Part shown: positions 11,253-20,176 of the stretch, piece after piece
Numbering within the stretch: position 1 is the first letter of the stretch
Layout: each line of letters opens with the position of its first letter
IMG/VR virus record: IMGVR_UViG_3300010885_023234
Coordinates: 1-26,347 of that record
Direction: 5' to 3' (one strand)
DNA from: a virus
Length of the DNA: 26,347 bases
Translations under genes and position numbers: made by a program
The notes under the pieces: model-generated
What the model saw: the letters and a program-made list of their open reading frames with translations, nothing else
What the model was told of the DNA's origin: nothing
The model's database searches: none

Positions 11253-12169
11253 TGTTTCCTTATAACACATTGATAACAGAAGGTGTAACTGGAGAAATTT
11301 GCCAGACACCACAAGGTGCACAAACCTACATCGAATCACTTCCGTATAAACCAGTTATTATAAATTCACATAAACGTGTGCTTGCAAACGCACGACAAGC
11401 ATCGATGATAACTTTAAGTGAAGGTTGGGAAATACCTTATAACCAAGATAACCGATATTGGGACCCTACAAATTTATCAAGTCTACCCTCGTACGACACT
11501 TCTGATGGCGTTAGAATGAGTTCTTGGTATAACCAAGCCAACTTAAATCTTAATTTAAATGGTCTTGCAAACATAACACCCGGTCAAGCTTTAGATTATC
11601 CAAGAATTACAGGAACTGGAATTTTTCCTTGTTTTCAAGTTAATAATTTTGAACACAGTAATAATTATGATTTAGATTTTACTTGGATTGCTTTAATGAG
11701 ATTTTCCCAAGGGGGAGAATCTGTAGATTTTACAAATTGGAGAACTAATAGTTCTAATTTATTAATAGACGGTCGAGTGGGGTACGGCACTGATGATTTT
11801 GCTTTAGGATTAGGTTCTTCAAATCTTTGGATTGGTATGGGGAACAATGGGTCTTATGATACTTTTGTATATTTAGGCACAGATGTTGTTAATTCTTTAT
11901 ACGAAGAACCGATGTTAATTATTTTCCGTCGGTCAGCAACATCTGTTACTGGTAGTGGTTATGTAAATTTTAGAATAAATAGACAACAAGATTTAAATGG
12001 AGAAGATTTTACTTCTAATAGTTTTTCAAATATTCCATCAATCAAAATGTCATTTACTAATGAAGCAAGTTATATATCAGAATTATATGTTTTTAATGAT
12101 TATTTAGACGATGATACTGTGTACGGAATTGAAAATTATTTTCAAGCGTTTTATGATTTAAATATTTAA
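11252..12169 (+). CDS. LamG/concanavalin-like beta-jellyroll protein (305 aa)
   Basis: The C-terminal two thirds fit a LamG-type lectin fold. There are beta-strand segments such as DLDFTWIALMRF and EEPMLIIFRRS, then the family's usual ending, ISELYVFNDYLDDDTVYGIE followed by NYFQAFYDL. Such domains bind glycans or act as capsid or fibre adhesins. The gene's DNA is clearly more AT-rich than the portal and coat genes, and it interrupts the P22 portal-scaffold order, so it looks like a late-acquired accessory gene. It may display a host- or surface-binding domain on the capsid. The function is inferred from fold appearance only. Confidence 0.6.
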   Translation: MFPYNTLITEGVTGEICQTPQGAQTYIESLPYKPVIINSHKRVLANARQASMITLSEGWEIPYNQDNRYWDPTNLSSLPSYDTSDGVRMSSWYNQANLNLNLNGLANITPGQALDYPRITGTGIFPCFQVNNFEHSNNYDLDFTWIALMRFSQGGESVDFTNWRTNSSNLLIDGRVGYGTDDFALGLGSSNLWIGMGNNGSYDTFVYLGTDVVNSLYEEPMLIIFRRSATSVTGSGYVNFRINRQQDLNGEDFTSNSFSNIPSIKMSFTNEASYISELYVFNDYLDDDTVYGIENYFQAFYDLNI

Positions 12170-12212
12170 AAACATATTGAAGTGTTTTTAAAAATGTGTT
12201 AATTGTCCCTTA

Positions 12213-12229
12213 CCGGTGAGGCTCATCGG
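12213..12229 (+). other. hairpin in scaffold leader
   Basis: CCGGTGA/TCATCGG forms a 7-bp stem with one G-U pair and loop GGC, 25 nt before the scaffold ATG. No T-run follows. It could tune scaffold translation. Confidence 0.4.
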
Positions 12230-12254
12230 GTGAATCCAACGATTCGGGAAGTAA

Positions 12255-12980
12255 ATGAGCACTGAAGATCAAGAATTTCAAGAAGTAGCGACTGAAGAGC
12301 AAGAAGCGGGTACGCCTACCGAAGATAAGGCGGAGGAGATCTTACAATTAACCCAACGGCAAGTTGACGAGATCTTAGAGAAACGCCTCAGTCGTGAGCG
12401 CAGAAAGTTCGCCCGTGAACGTGAAGAACTGGCAAGGGCACAACAGCAAAATTACTCCCTCGAAGAACCTCAACCAGATCAATTTAAAGACAATCAGTCT
12501 TATCTTGAAGCAGTTGTCGAATTTCGAGCTAATCTAAGAGCAGAACAAAAAGTTTTTGCGAAAACTTTACAATCTAAAAAAGACGAAGCCGCAGAGAAAT
12601 ACGAAGATTATTACGAGGTTGTCAATAGGGAAGATCTGAGTTTTACGGCGTCAATGGTTGAAGCAGCTCTTGATTCGCCTATTTTTGCAGATTTGACCTA
12701 TTACCTTGCAAATAATCCAGATGTTGCTCTTAGAATCTCTAAAATGGCACCGATTAAACAAGCTCGCGAAATGGCGTTGCTTGAGGAAAAGGTGAAAAGA
12801 GAACTAAAAAATGAAACTAAATCCGAAAGAGCTAAAGTGACTTCATCCAAAGCACCACCTCCTATCAAACCAGTCAAAGGCGGAGATTCGCGTATTATTG
12901 ACGTTGATAACCCTGATGATGACGTTTCGATGGAAGATTGGATGCAAGCGTGGAAGAAGAAAGTTGCTTCAAGGCTTTGA
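12255..12980 (+). CDS. capsid scaffolding protein
   Basis: The 241-residue protein lies immediately before the coat gene and has the composition of P22-type scaffolds. It has an acidic disordered start, a long charged helical body (QRQVDEILEKRLSRERRKFA), a Pro/Lys linker, and a short C-terminal helix with SMEDWMQAWKKKVASRL. In P22 (gp8, 303 aa) the basic C-terminal helix binds coat protein and directs procapsid assembly; the scaffold then leaves before packaging. GGGAAG lies 5 nt before the ATG. The non-coding gap before it (12170-12254) holds only the small hairpin. Confidence 0.88.
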   Translation: MSTEDQEFQEVATEEQEAGTPTEDKAEEILQLTQRQVDEILEKRLSRERRKFAREREELARAQQQNYSLEEPQPDQFKDNQSYLEAVVEFRANLRAEQKVFAKTLQSKKDEAAEKYEDYYEVVNREDLSFTASMVEAALDSPIFADLTYYLANNPDVALRISKMAPIKQAREMALLEEKVKRELKNETKSERAKVTSSKAPPPIKPVKGGDSRIIDVDNPDDDVSMEDWMQAWKKKVASRL

Positions 12981-13006
12981 CGGTTCACCCGCTTTAAGGA
13001 GCCATC

Positions 13007-14218
13007 ATGTCGAATACGTTACTTACTAACTCCATTCTGACGAAAAAACCTCTTGCATTGCTGAGCAACAACTATGTGGCTTTGCGTGCGGTTAATCGTC
13101 AGTACGATTCACAATTCGCTAACACTGGCGGTAAGATCGGCGATACGGTGAGCGTCCGTCTGCCAGAGCGTGTTCAAACTTCCCGTGGTGCTGCGTTGCA
13201 AGTTCGTGACGTTGAGCAACGCTTTGTACCAGTAACCGTAAGTGAACAATACCAAGCGTCGGTCAACTTCGCCAGCGCCGAACTTGCGTTGAAGATGGAC
13301 GACTTTGAGGAGCGCATTCTTGCCCCTCGTATGGAGCAGCTGGCGTCTGATATGGACGTGCAGGTGTTGAGCAACTACTGGCGTATCCCGACGACCGTAG
13401 GGACTCCCGGTACCAGCCCCAACACGACGAACGTGCTGTTGCAGGCAATGGAGCGTTTCCGTCAAGAGGGTTATGGCAACACGCCAAAAATCACTTTGTT
13501 GTTGAACCCAAACGCCAACACAACGCTAGTTCCAGCGCTGCAAGGTTTGTTTAACCCCGTCGATAAAATCACCAAACAATTTAACTCGGGTCTGGTTGCT
13601 GAAAACATTCTTGGTTTCAAAGAAATCTCGGTAACTGCTTCTCTGCCAAACCATACGAATGGTACTTGGCCGGGCGGTATTACGGTCAGTTCTGCGGTTA
13701 CGACCGAGGGTACGAACCAGATTACTTTGGCGTTTTCCGGTACCGCAACGTTTAACCGTGGTGACGTATTTACGATTGCTGGTGTAAACTCGGTCAACCC
13801 GCTTACTCGTCTAAACACGGGTGTGCTGCGTCAGTTTGCTGTGCAGTCAACGGTGACTGGTACTTCTACCGCTACCGTAACGGTGTTTCCAGAGTTTACT
13901 TCAATTGGACAAACTTATTCAACTGTTACTGCTTTGCCCTCTGGTTCAGCGTCGGTTGTTATGCAAGGTTCTTCGGGCCTTACTTACATGCAGTCGTTAG
14001 CACTTCATGAGGATGCTTTGTATTTTGTCAGCGTTGACCTTGCTCTCCCGACTAACGTTGAGTTTGCGAAACGTGAAAATTACAAAGGTATTAGCATGCG
14101 CGTCGTGAAGAACTACGATATTAACAACGATACTCACCCGCTTCGTTTTGACATCCTTGCGGGTGATGGTGGTCTACGACCTCTCGGTGGCGTTCGTATC
14201 TGGGGCGCACAAGCTTAA
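13007..14218 (+). CDS. major capsid (coat) protein, P22 gp5-like
   Basis: The 403-residue protein (P22 gp5 has 430) shows the P22 coat pattern. The N-arm region carries KIGDTVSVRLPERVQ, followed by FASAELALKMDDFEERILAP (about residues 87-106). An inserted I-domain-like stretch follows at about 220-320, with GDVFTIAGVNSVNPLTR. The C-terminal HK97-fold part ends ILAGDGGLRPLGGVRIWGA. It forms the icosahedral shell with scaffold help. A perfect AGGAG precedes the ATG by 6 nt, as expected for the most expressed gene. Codon use is GC-richer than in the LamG-like gene. Confidence 0.94.
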   Translation: MSNTLLTNSILTKKPLALLSNNYVALRAVNRQYDSQFANTGGKIGDTVSVRLPERVQTSRGAALQVRDVEQRFVPVTVSEQYQASVNFASAELALKMDDFEERILAPRMEQLASDMDVQVLSNYWRIPTTVGTPGTSPNTTNVLLQAMERFRQEGYGNTPKITLLLNPNANTTLVPALQGLFNPVDKITKQFNSGLVAENILGFKEISVTASLPNHTNGTWPGGITVSSAVTTEGTNQITLAFSGTATFNRGDVFTIAGVNSVNPLTRLNTGVLRQFAVQSTVTGTSTATVTVFPEFTSIGQTYSTVTALPSGSASVVMQGSSGLTYMQSLALHEDALYFVSVDLALPTNVEFAKRENYKGISMRVVKNYDINNDTHPLRFDILAGDGGLRPLGGVRIWGAQA

Positions 14219-14242
14219 TCTTAACTTACAAAGGATAAAAAC

Positions 14243-14644
14243 ATGGCTTACGGCGTATATGGTCAAGGGTTACAGCTTAATGACGGTAATCAAAACACAC
14301 CTGTCATTTTGACTCAAGGTGTACCAAGAACCGCATTTGGTACTGCAACTCTTACGGTTCCTCAAATTTCTTACCGTATCTTGGTAGGAAACCCAAGCAC
14401 AACTGCTGCTACCTACACGACACCAACCGCAGCGTCTTTGGACACTTCTTTTCCAAATGCTCAAGTTAATAGTTCTTTTGATGTGTCAATCATTAACATT
14501 GGTACTTCAACTGGTACTGTAACTGTTGCTGGTGGATCTGGTGTAACTTTAGTTGGGGATGGGGGAATTACTGCTCCCGGTTCCGCCAGTTTTCGTTTTC
14601 GTAAAACTGGTAACGCAGCTTGGTCGGTATATCGTATTGGATAA
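14243..14644 (+). CDS. small beta-rich protein after coat, candidate decoration protein (133 aa)
   Basis: The sequence is rich in Thr, Gly, Val and Ala with clear beta-strand alternation (SFDVSIINIGTSTGTVTVAG) and a short C-terminal FRKTGNAAWSVYRIG. It lies 24 nt after the coat gene with its own AAAGGA site. That is a usual place for capsid decoration or head-fibre proteins, so that role is suggested. I recognise no named family. Confidence 0.7.
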   Translation: MAYGVYGQGLQLNDGNQNTPVILTQGVPRTAFGTATLTVPQISYRILVGNPSTTAATYTTPTAASLDTSFPNAQVNSSFDVSIINIGTSTGTVTVAGGSGVTLVGDGGITAPGSASFRFRKTGNAAWSVYRIG

Positions 14645-14649
14645 TCAAG

Positions 14650-14678
14650 ACAGTCGGTGGCATAATGTCACCGACTGT
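14650..14678 (+). other. strong intergenic hairpin
   Basis: ACAGTCGGTG/CACCGACTGT forms a perfect 10-bp stem with a 9-nt loop, just after the 133-aa gene and before the 61-aa gene. There is no following T-run. It may be an mRNA-processing or 3'-protecting element that lowers expression of downstream genes relative to coat. Confidence 0.65.
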
Positions 14679-14694
14679 TCCAAAGGGGGAAATT

Positions 14695-14880
14695 ATGCAC
14701 TATTATCTTAAACACCCAATTCACGGCACTAAGACTGCCTCTCTTGTTTCTGAAGTTGAACAAGACATGGAAGTCGGCTGGGAAGAGTTCGATCCTACCG
14801 AAGTGGTTGTTCCTGACGAACCCGTCGTGGAAGAGACACCAGTTAAGACCAAGAAAGAAAAACCTTCCTTTATGGAGTGA
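14695..14880 (+). CDS. small acidic protein (61 aa)
   Basis: The protein starts MHYYLKHPIHGTKTASLVSE, continues with an acidic Pro/Val/Glu segment (DPTEVVVPDEPVVEETPVKT) and ends in a basic KKEKPSFME. AAAGGGGG lies 7 nt before the ATG. An upstream in-frame extension to 14620 would cross the strong hairpin and the preceding stop, so it is not used. It lies 6 nt before the gp4-like gene. No family recognised. Confidence 0.68.
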   Translation: MHYYLKHPIHGTKTASLVSEVEQDMEVGWEEFDPTEVVVPDEPVVEETPVKTKKEKPSFME

Positions 14881-14886
14881 CGTCTA

Positions 14887-15591
14887 GTGGCAACTGTCCA
14901 AGAACTGATCGACGGTGCGATGCGGTTGGCGGGCGTTGTCGCAGACGGTGAAACGATCACGGCTAAAGAAGCACAAGATGCTTTGTCGGCCATGAACCAA
15001 ATGATCGAAGCATGGGCTTTAGAAGGCATCCTGCTGTACGATCTTGACATCCAAGTATTTACATGGCCAGCAAACACCGATCAGGTGACTGTGGGGCCTA
15101 CTGGTACGCTTGTAGGTTATAGACCTTTGGAAGTTAGCAAAGCGTCGTTCTTCCGTGACACGACGAAGAGCATTCGATATACCCCCCGCATCGTAGGTGA
15201 GAAAGAGTTTTACTCAGTAGCCTACCCGAACGTATCTTCTACGTTCCCCGAGATGATGTATGTTAATTACTCGTATCCAAACGCTGAAATCAGCATTTTT
15301 CCAAAACTTACGTTGTCAAAAGAGTTCAATCTTTTCTCCCGTCGTGAATTGACACAACCTGCAAACTTGACGACCGTGTTGTCTTTTCCACAAGGTTATG
15401 CACAAGCGTTCAGGTTCAACCTAGCTACGGTTCTTGCGCCTGAGTTTGGTGTACCAGTATCCAACGACATTCTACGGATCGCTGTTGACACAAAGGAAAA
15501 AATCCGTCGATTGAATCAATCAAGCAATGAGCTATTAAACCCTATTGGTGGAACGATCCGCTATAACATTTACACGGACAGCTATCAATGA
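14887..15591 (+). CDS. head completion / tail accessory protein, P22 gp4-like
   Basis: The N-terminal MATVQELIDGAMRLAGVVAD, then ITAKEAQDALSAMNQMIEAW, is the typical opening of P22 gp4 (tail accessory factor) relatives. In P22, twelve copies attach below the portal and extend the neck after packaging. At 234 residues it is longer than P22 gp4 (166), with extra beta-rich sequence in the C-terminal half. The start is GTG, with GGAG 9 nt upstream. It overlaps the gp10-like gene by 4 nt (ATGA), matching the P22 4-10 gene order. Confidence 0.85.
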   Translation: MATVQELIDGAMRLAGVVADGETITAKEAQDALSAMNQMIEAWALEGILLYDLDIQVFTWPANTDQVTVGPTGTLVGYRPLEVSKASFFRDTTKSIRYTPRIVGEKEFYSVAYPNVSSTFPEMMYVNYSYPNAEISIFPKLTLSKEFNLFSRRELTQPANLTTVLSFPQGYAQAFRFNLATVLAPEFGVPVSNDILRIAVDTKEKIRRLNQSSNELLNPIGGTIRYNIYTDSYQ

Positions 15592-17039
15592 AGACTCCTA
15601 TTCTCGGCGGGTCGTACGTTGCGGTTAGTACGAATGCTGCGTGCAATCGCATGGTTAATTTGTATCCAGAGCTCAACGCTGAGGGTGGTAAAGAAGCTGG
15701 GTTTTTGCGGAAATGCCCGGGTTTAAAACTTCTCGCCACTGTTGGTGATGGACCTATTCGTGGGATGTATGTCTTTAAAGGTTTGATTTTTGTTGTCTCT
15801 GGGCTTGAGCTCTACGCCATGGGTAACGATTACATCCCTGTAAAAATCGCAGACGTCACAGGGACATCTACAGTCGTAATGGCAGACAACGGCGGTCAGT
15901 TGTTCATAGCGTGTGATCCTGATGCATTTGTTTATGATTTTAGTTTAAATGTAACTTTCAATCTTGGGGTTTACGACGCTGATTTCCAAGGTGCTAGGGC
16001 AGTTGGTTATCTTGATGGGTATTTCACATACATCGAACCAAATACTCAAAAGTTATGGGTGACTTCTATCCTAGACGGTACGGAAATTGATCCTCTAGAT
16101 TTTTCCAGTGTGGAAGGATCTCCCGACAATCTCGTATCATTGTTAATCAACCATCGAGAAGTATGGTTGTTCGGTACGGACAGCGTTGAGGTTTGGTATA
16201 ACGCGGGTACTGCTGATTTTCCTTTACAGAGAATCCAAGGTGCGTTTATTGAGGTTGGTTGTGCGGCTACCGCATCACCATCTAAGCTCGACGGAAGTAT
16301 CTTTTGGTTAGGTACAGACCAACGCGGGTCGTATAGTGTTTACCGAAGCAATGGTTACACATCGCAGCGCGTAAGCACTCACGCTGTAGAATGGCAGATT
16401 AATAACTACCCTCGTGTTGACGACGCGGTTGCGTTCTCTTATCGCCAAGACGGGCATGAATTTTACTTTTTGTCTTTCCCCACTGCGGACATAACTTGGG
16501 TTTACGATGTTATAACTCAGACTTGGCACGAAAGAGGGTATTATGAAACTTCTACGGGTTTGTTTGAGCGTCATCGTGCCAACTCCCATGTGTTTTACGA
16601 TAATCGAAACATCGTAGGTGATTACGAAAACAACAAAGTATATCAAGTGGATGGTGACACTTACGACGACAATGGGAATCCTATCCGGTGGCTTCGTTCT
16701 TGGAGAGCTTTGGCGCCGGGGACAGATGATCTTAAAGGACAACAACATTATGCGTTGCGCATTGATTGTGAGTCTGGTGTAGGTATTAGTTTAGGACAAG
16801 GTGTTGATCCTCAAATCATGCTCCGCTGGTCAGACGATGGTGGGCATACTTGGTCAGACGAACGTTGGGCAAGCATGGGTAAAATTGGGGAGCATTATGG
16901 TAAAGTTATTTTCCGTCGGTTAGGGCAGACGAAGAAACTTCGTGACCGAGTATATGAAATTTCTGGGACTGATCCTGTAAAAGTGATTATCAATGGCGCA
17001 TCAATCGAGGGTGTAGCTCTCGCAAATAGGAAGTTTTAA
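15588..17039 (+). CDS. packaged-DNA stabilisation protein, P22 gp10-like
   Basis: The 483-residue protein (P22 gp10 has 472) lies directly after the gp4-like gene. Residues 20-50 (NRMVNLYPELNAEGG, then FLRKCPGLKLLATVGDGPIR) are characteristic of the family, followed by a beta-propeller-like series of strands with repeated loops such as WLGTDQRGSYSVYRSNGY. In P22 it forms the second neck ring that plugs the packaged head and attaches the tail. The stop overlaps the next start (TAATG). Confidence 0.87.
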   Translation: MKTPILGGSYVAVSTNAACNRMVNLYPELNAEGGKEAGFLRKCPGLKLLATVGDGPIRGMYVFKGLIFVVSGLELYAMGNDYIPVKIADVTGTSTVVMADNGGQLFIACDPDAFVYDFSLNVTFNLGVYDADFQGARAVGYLDGYFTYIEPNTQKLWVTSILDGTEIDPLDFSSVEGSPDNLVSLLINHREVWLFGTDSVEVWYNAGTADFPLQRIQGAFIEVGCAATASPSKLDGSIFWLGTDQRGSYSVYRSNGYTSQRVSTHAVEWQINNYPRVDDAVAFSYRQDGHEFYFLSFPTADITWVYDVITQTWHERGYYETSTGLFERHRANSHVFYDNRNIVGDYENNKVYQVDGDTYDDNGNPIRWLRSWRALAPGTDDLKGQQHYALRIDCESGVGISLGQGVDPQIMLRWSDDGGHTWSDERWASMGKIGEHYGKVIFRRLGQTKKLRDRVYEISGTDPVKVIINGASIEGVALANRKF

Positions 17040-18283
17040 TGGTTAATACGTCTATCATTCCAGCTGCAAGGGTTCCGGTATTAGACGATAAAGGGCTAGT
17101 AACTCGTGAATGGTATCGTTTTTTCTCAGGTATTTCCTCCCTTACTAGCTCTGGATTTAACGATGTAAGTTTGCTTGATTTACAGGTAGAACCTAAGTCA
17201 ATAAACGAAGAGTTTTATTCATTTTCTGTAAAAAACACGTCGGATATATCAAATTTGACCGCCATTGTTGATGGACTTTCGGGGTCAACAGGTAATGGTT
17301 TATATGAACTAGAACCTAAAGCGGTGAACGAAGATTTTTATTCATTTTCCAACAAAACTTCATTAAGTATAACAACAATTAATAATAATGTAACTGCTCT
17401 TACTAACACTGTTAATGGTCTTACTAACTATAACGTTCGTAATTATTTAATTAATGGGGCTTTTGATATTTGGCAACGTGCCACGACAACCACCTACACT
17501 GGCGCATCCTCCTCGGTCTATCTGGCCGATCGTTGGATTTTCAACTTTACGTCTGCTGGTGCTGGAAAATATGTTCTACAGAGGTACGATGCAAAGAGTG
17601 ACCCATCTAGCGGTTATAGTCGGTACGCGATAACCGTAGCACTTACTTCAGCAACAGCTGCCTCTTTCGAGCAACGCATTGAAGATGCACTTACTTTACA
17701 AAGTAAGTACGTCATGGCGTCAATTTATTTTGCTGGGGCTTGTACGTTTAATATCGAATTAACACAAAACTTTGGGACAGGTGGTTCTCCGTCTTCACCA
17801 GTTGTCCTGACAAGTGCGACGCTTACCTCCCCGTCGTCAGCTTGGGCTAGATATGCGGTTCTTTTTCAACTCGGAACCGTTACCTCAAAAATTTTTGGTA
17901 CAAACGGTGACAGCTATCTGTCATTTAAGGTTAATATTCTTTCTGGTTTTACTAACACTTATTGGCTAAGCGACTGTCAATTAGAACGCTCATTTGCTGG
18001 TGCTACTTCCCCCTCAACATTTTCTCGAAGATTGATCGGGGAAGAATTGCTCTTGTGTCAAAGGTATTATACCGAGGTGTCAGTGACTCCTACGACATTG
18101 TCTACTTACGCTTACACGAGCTTACCGACAACAATGCGTGCTGCGCCAACGTTATCCGTTAAAGCTGGTTCTTTGAATGGCGCAACGTTTGGAGGAGCAC
18201 CGTACGGTTTTTCCTCTATTCGTCAACAAACAGCGTCAGCAGGTGCATCAGATGCGCTTATTTCCTGCGATGCTGAGTTGTAA
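17039..18283 (+). CDS. tail fibre protein 1
   Basis: The 414-residue protein begins with a virion-binding N-terminus, including VLDDKGLVTREWYRFFSGIS (about 14-33). A repeated segment with EPK(S/A)(I/V)NE(E/D)FYSFS follows at 51-63 and 92-104, then a coiled-coil stretch rich in Asn and Thr. The C-terminal receptor-binding module starts at about 135 with YLINGAFDIWQR and YLADRW, and closes with EELLLCQRYY and SCDAEL. The same module ends the next gene, so the two fibres are related in their host-recognition part. It occupies the P22 gp26/gp14 region of the operon. Confidence 0.78.
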   Translation: MVNTSIIPAARVPVLDDKGLVTREWYRFFSGISSLTSSGFNDVSLLDLQVEPKSINEEFYSFSVKNTSDISNLTAIVDGLSGSTGNGLYELEPKAVNEDFYSFSNKTSLSITTINNNVTALTNTVNGLTNYNVRNYLINGAFDIWQRATTTTYTGASSSVYLADRWIFNFTSAGAGKYVLQRYDAKSDPSSGYSRYAITVALTSATAASFEQRIEDALTLQSKYVMASIYFAGACTFNIELTQNFGTGGSPSSPVVLTSATLTSPSSAWARYAVLFQLGTVTSKIFGTNGDSYLSFKVNILSGFTNTYWLSDCQLERSFAGATSPSTFSRRLIGEELLLCQRYYTEVSVTPTTLSTYAYTSLPTTMRAAPTLSVKAGSLNGATFGGAPYGFSSIRQQTASAGASDALISCDAEL

Positions 18284-18326
18284 TTTTTATCATTGGAGCT
18301 TGTTTGGTTTTATGATAGGGTGAATC

Positions 18327-19838
18327 ATGGCTAATTATGCTCCGTACCCAGTCCTTCGGTTCTACGATGACAACAATAACCCACTCGTAGGTGGTAAATT
18401 ATACGTCTATTTAGCTGGTACGACTACACCAACTCCTACTTACCAAGATGTAGCTGGGACTACACCTAACAGTAACCCTGTCATATTGGATTCACGGGGT
18501 GAGGCATTAGTTTATTTAGCTACTAATATCTCCTATAAGTTTGTTTTAAAAACTTCCGCAGATGTCACAATCAGAACCACTGACAACATTACAGCTATCG
18601 CCCAACCGACAGTCGCAGGTAATGCGATGCTTGGCGCTGCTAACGCCGCAGCGCAAAGAACTCTTCTTGGATTAAGCGCGACTGCCCCTTCGGCAGTAGG
18701 AAACTCAATGTTGATTGCGGCTACAGCCGCCACTCAACGCACCAACATTGGACTAAGCGCTACTGCCCCGTCGACAGCAGGTAACAACATATTAACTGCT
18801 GTCGACGTACCTGCTCAACGTGTACTACTCGGAGTAAACACGCTTACTGGGCGTAATCGGATCATTAATGGTGCGATGGAAGTTTGGCAACGTGGAACTT
18901 CGGTTTCTCCGGGTACTGGGTCAAATGGAAGATATACAGCAGACCGCTTTTTTGTTGCCCATGGTGGTGTTTCAGGTATAACAATTTCCCAGTCAGGGAC
19001 AATAGGTAAATACTATTTGAAAATCCAAAGAAACGCATCAAACACTAGTACCGCATCATTTGATATGCGTCAAGTAATAGAAAGTTTGAATTGCGCTGAT
19101 TTAGCTGGTAAGCAAGCAACTATAAGTTTTACCGCATACGTTGGTGCAAATTACGCTGGTGGTGACGTTTTTATCCAATACGGATCCTCGGCAGTTACTG
19201 ACGATGCAGTAACAGGTGGAGGATTGAGTTTTACAACCGCCGCTACCATAACTCCGACAACCACCCCTACGGTTTATACTGCTACTTTTACTGCACCTGC
19301 AAACATGGTGACTCTTGCCTTGAGAATTACCAATTCGACATATACTGGGACTGCTGGTGCCGATGATTCTTTTTACATCACGAATGTTCAATTAGAAGAA
19401 GGCAACGTAGCAAACGCATTTGAATATCGTCCATTCGGACAAGAGTTACTTCTTTGTTTACGATATTATAAATCGTATAACATGCCTATCAACCCAATTG
19501 GTGTATTGCCCACACACTTCATTGCAATTGGGATGGTAACATCTGCAACCACTCTAAGATTTACTGCAAATCTTAGAGTTCCTATGAGAGTAACCCCTGT
19601 GCTAGGTGTACCCGGTATTTATACTCTTAATGCTCAAACTTCTACTTACGGGAGCGTTACGTTCAATTCTGGCACAGATACTATAAGTACGTTCAGTTCT
19701 CCGTCCGATAATACGGAAACTTGTACTTTTACCATTACTTCGTCTGGTGCAGCTTATACCCCCGGACACATCTTACTTCTTTATTTTAAAGGAGATTCTT
19801 CCTTTGCTACATCTTTAACGTTTGATGCGGAGTTGTAA
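18327..19838 (+). CDS. tail fibre protein 2
   Basis: The first 90 residues form a common phage-fibre attachment domain (PVLRFYDDNNNPLVGGKLYV, then PVILDSRGEA and YKFVLKTSADV). Three approximate repeats follow at about 97-170, with the unit QRTxLGLSATAPS. From about 177, the C-terminal module IINGAMEVWQR and YTADRFFV, ending FGQELLLCLRYY and TFDAEL, is paralogous to fibre 1. The separate attachment domain suggests it binds the tail differently from fibre 1. The gap before it (18284-18326) holds a short TATCAT/ATGATA dyad. Confidence 0.8.
   Translation: MANYAPYPVLRFYDDNNNPLVGGKLYVYLAGTTTPTPTYQDVAGTTPNSNPVILDSRGEALVYLATNISYKFVLKTSADVTIRTTDNITAIAQPTVAGNAMLGAANAAAQRTLLGLSATAPSAVGNSMLIAATAATQRTNIGLSATAPSTAGNNILTAVDVPAQRVLLGVNTLTGRNRIINGAMEVWQRGTSVSPGTGSNGRYTADRFFVAHGGVSGITISQSGTIGKYYLKIQRNASNTSTASFDMRQVIESLNCADLAGKQATISFTAYVGANYAGGDVFIQYGSSAVTDDAVTGGGLSFTTAATITPTTTPTVYTATFTAPANMVTLALRITNSTYTGTAGADDSFYITNVQLEEGNVANAFEYRPFGQELLLCLRYYKSYNMPINPIGVLPTHFIAIGMVTSATTLRFTANLRVPMRVTPVLGVPGIYTLNAQTSTYGSVTFNSGTDTISTFSSPSDNTETCTFTITSSGAAYTPGHILLLYFKGDSSFATSLTFDAEL
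19551..19579 (+). other. perfect hairpin inside tail fibre 2
   Basis: ACTCTAAGATTT/AAATCTTAGAGT, a 12-bp perfect stem with a 5-nt loop, lies in the coding sequence just after the shared CLRYY segment. Confidence 0.6.
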
Positions 19839-19840
19839 CC

Positions 19841-20176
19841 ATGGCAGTAACACCTAAAGTTCTTATTCCATCCAAGATCCTTGAGAACACACAAACGACG
19901 CAGTACACGGCAACCAGCGTCACGACAATCATCGACAAGTTTACCGTCACCAATTACAGCGGGTCGACAGTCACTGTGTCAGTGAACCTTGTGACGTTGG
20001 CTGACACTGCTGGAAACCAAAACCTTATTGCGAAACTGGTATCTATTGCAGCAGGTGCGACCTATAACTTCCCTGAGATCGTTGGACATACGCTTTCACC
20101 GGGAGGTTTTATCTCCGCGATTGCCAACACACCAACAGCTGTTACAATCAGGGCGTCTGGTAGAGAGGTGAGCTGA
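19841..20176 (+). CDS. small beta-rich virion protein (111 aa)
   Basis: Strand-rich sequence (TTIIDKFTVTNYSGSTVTVS, GHTLSPGGFISAIANT) typical of small beta-sandwich phage proteins. It lies two bases after the fibre 2 stop, and its own stop overlaps the cupin start (TGATG). Its position suggests a fibre- or tail-associated part. It has the same general look as the 112-aa protein after the portal, but I see no clear sequence match between them. Family unknown. Confidence 0.7.
   Translation: MAVTPKVLIPSKILENTQTTQYTATSVTTIIDKFTVTNYSGSTVTVSVNLVTLADTAGNQNLIAKLVSIAAGATYNFPEIVGHTLSPGGFISAIANTPTAVTIRASGREVS

Noticed and set aside
12170-12254. Possible small gene or terminator before scaffold
   Set aside because: No frame with a start and RBS, and the hairpin has no T-run.
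16308-16748. 146-aa minus-strand frame opposite the gp10-like gene
   Set aside because: Fully inside a recognised gene on the other strand, with no start signal.
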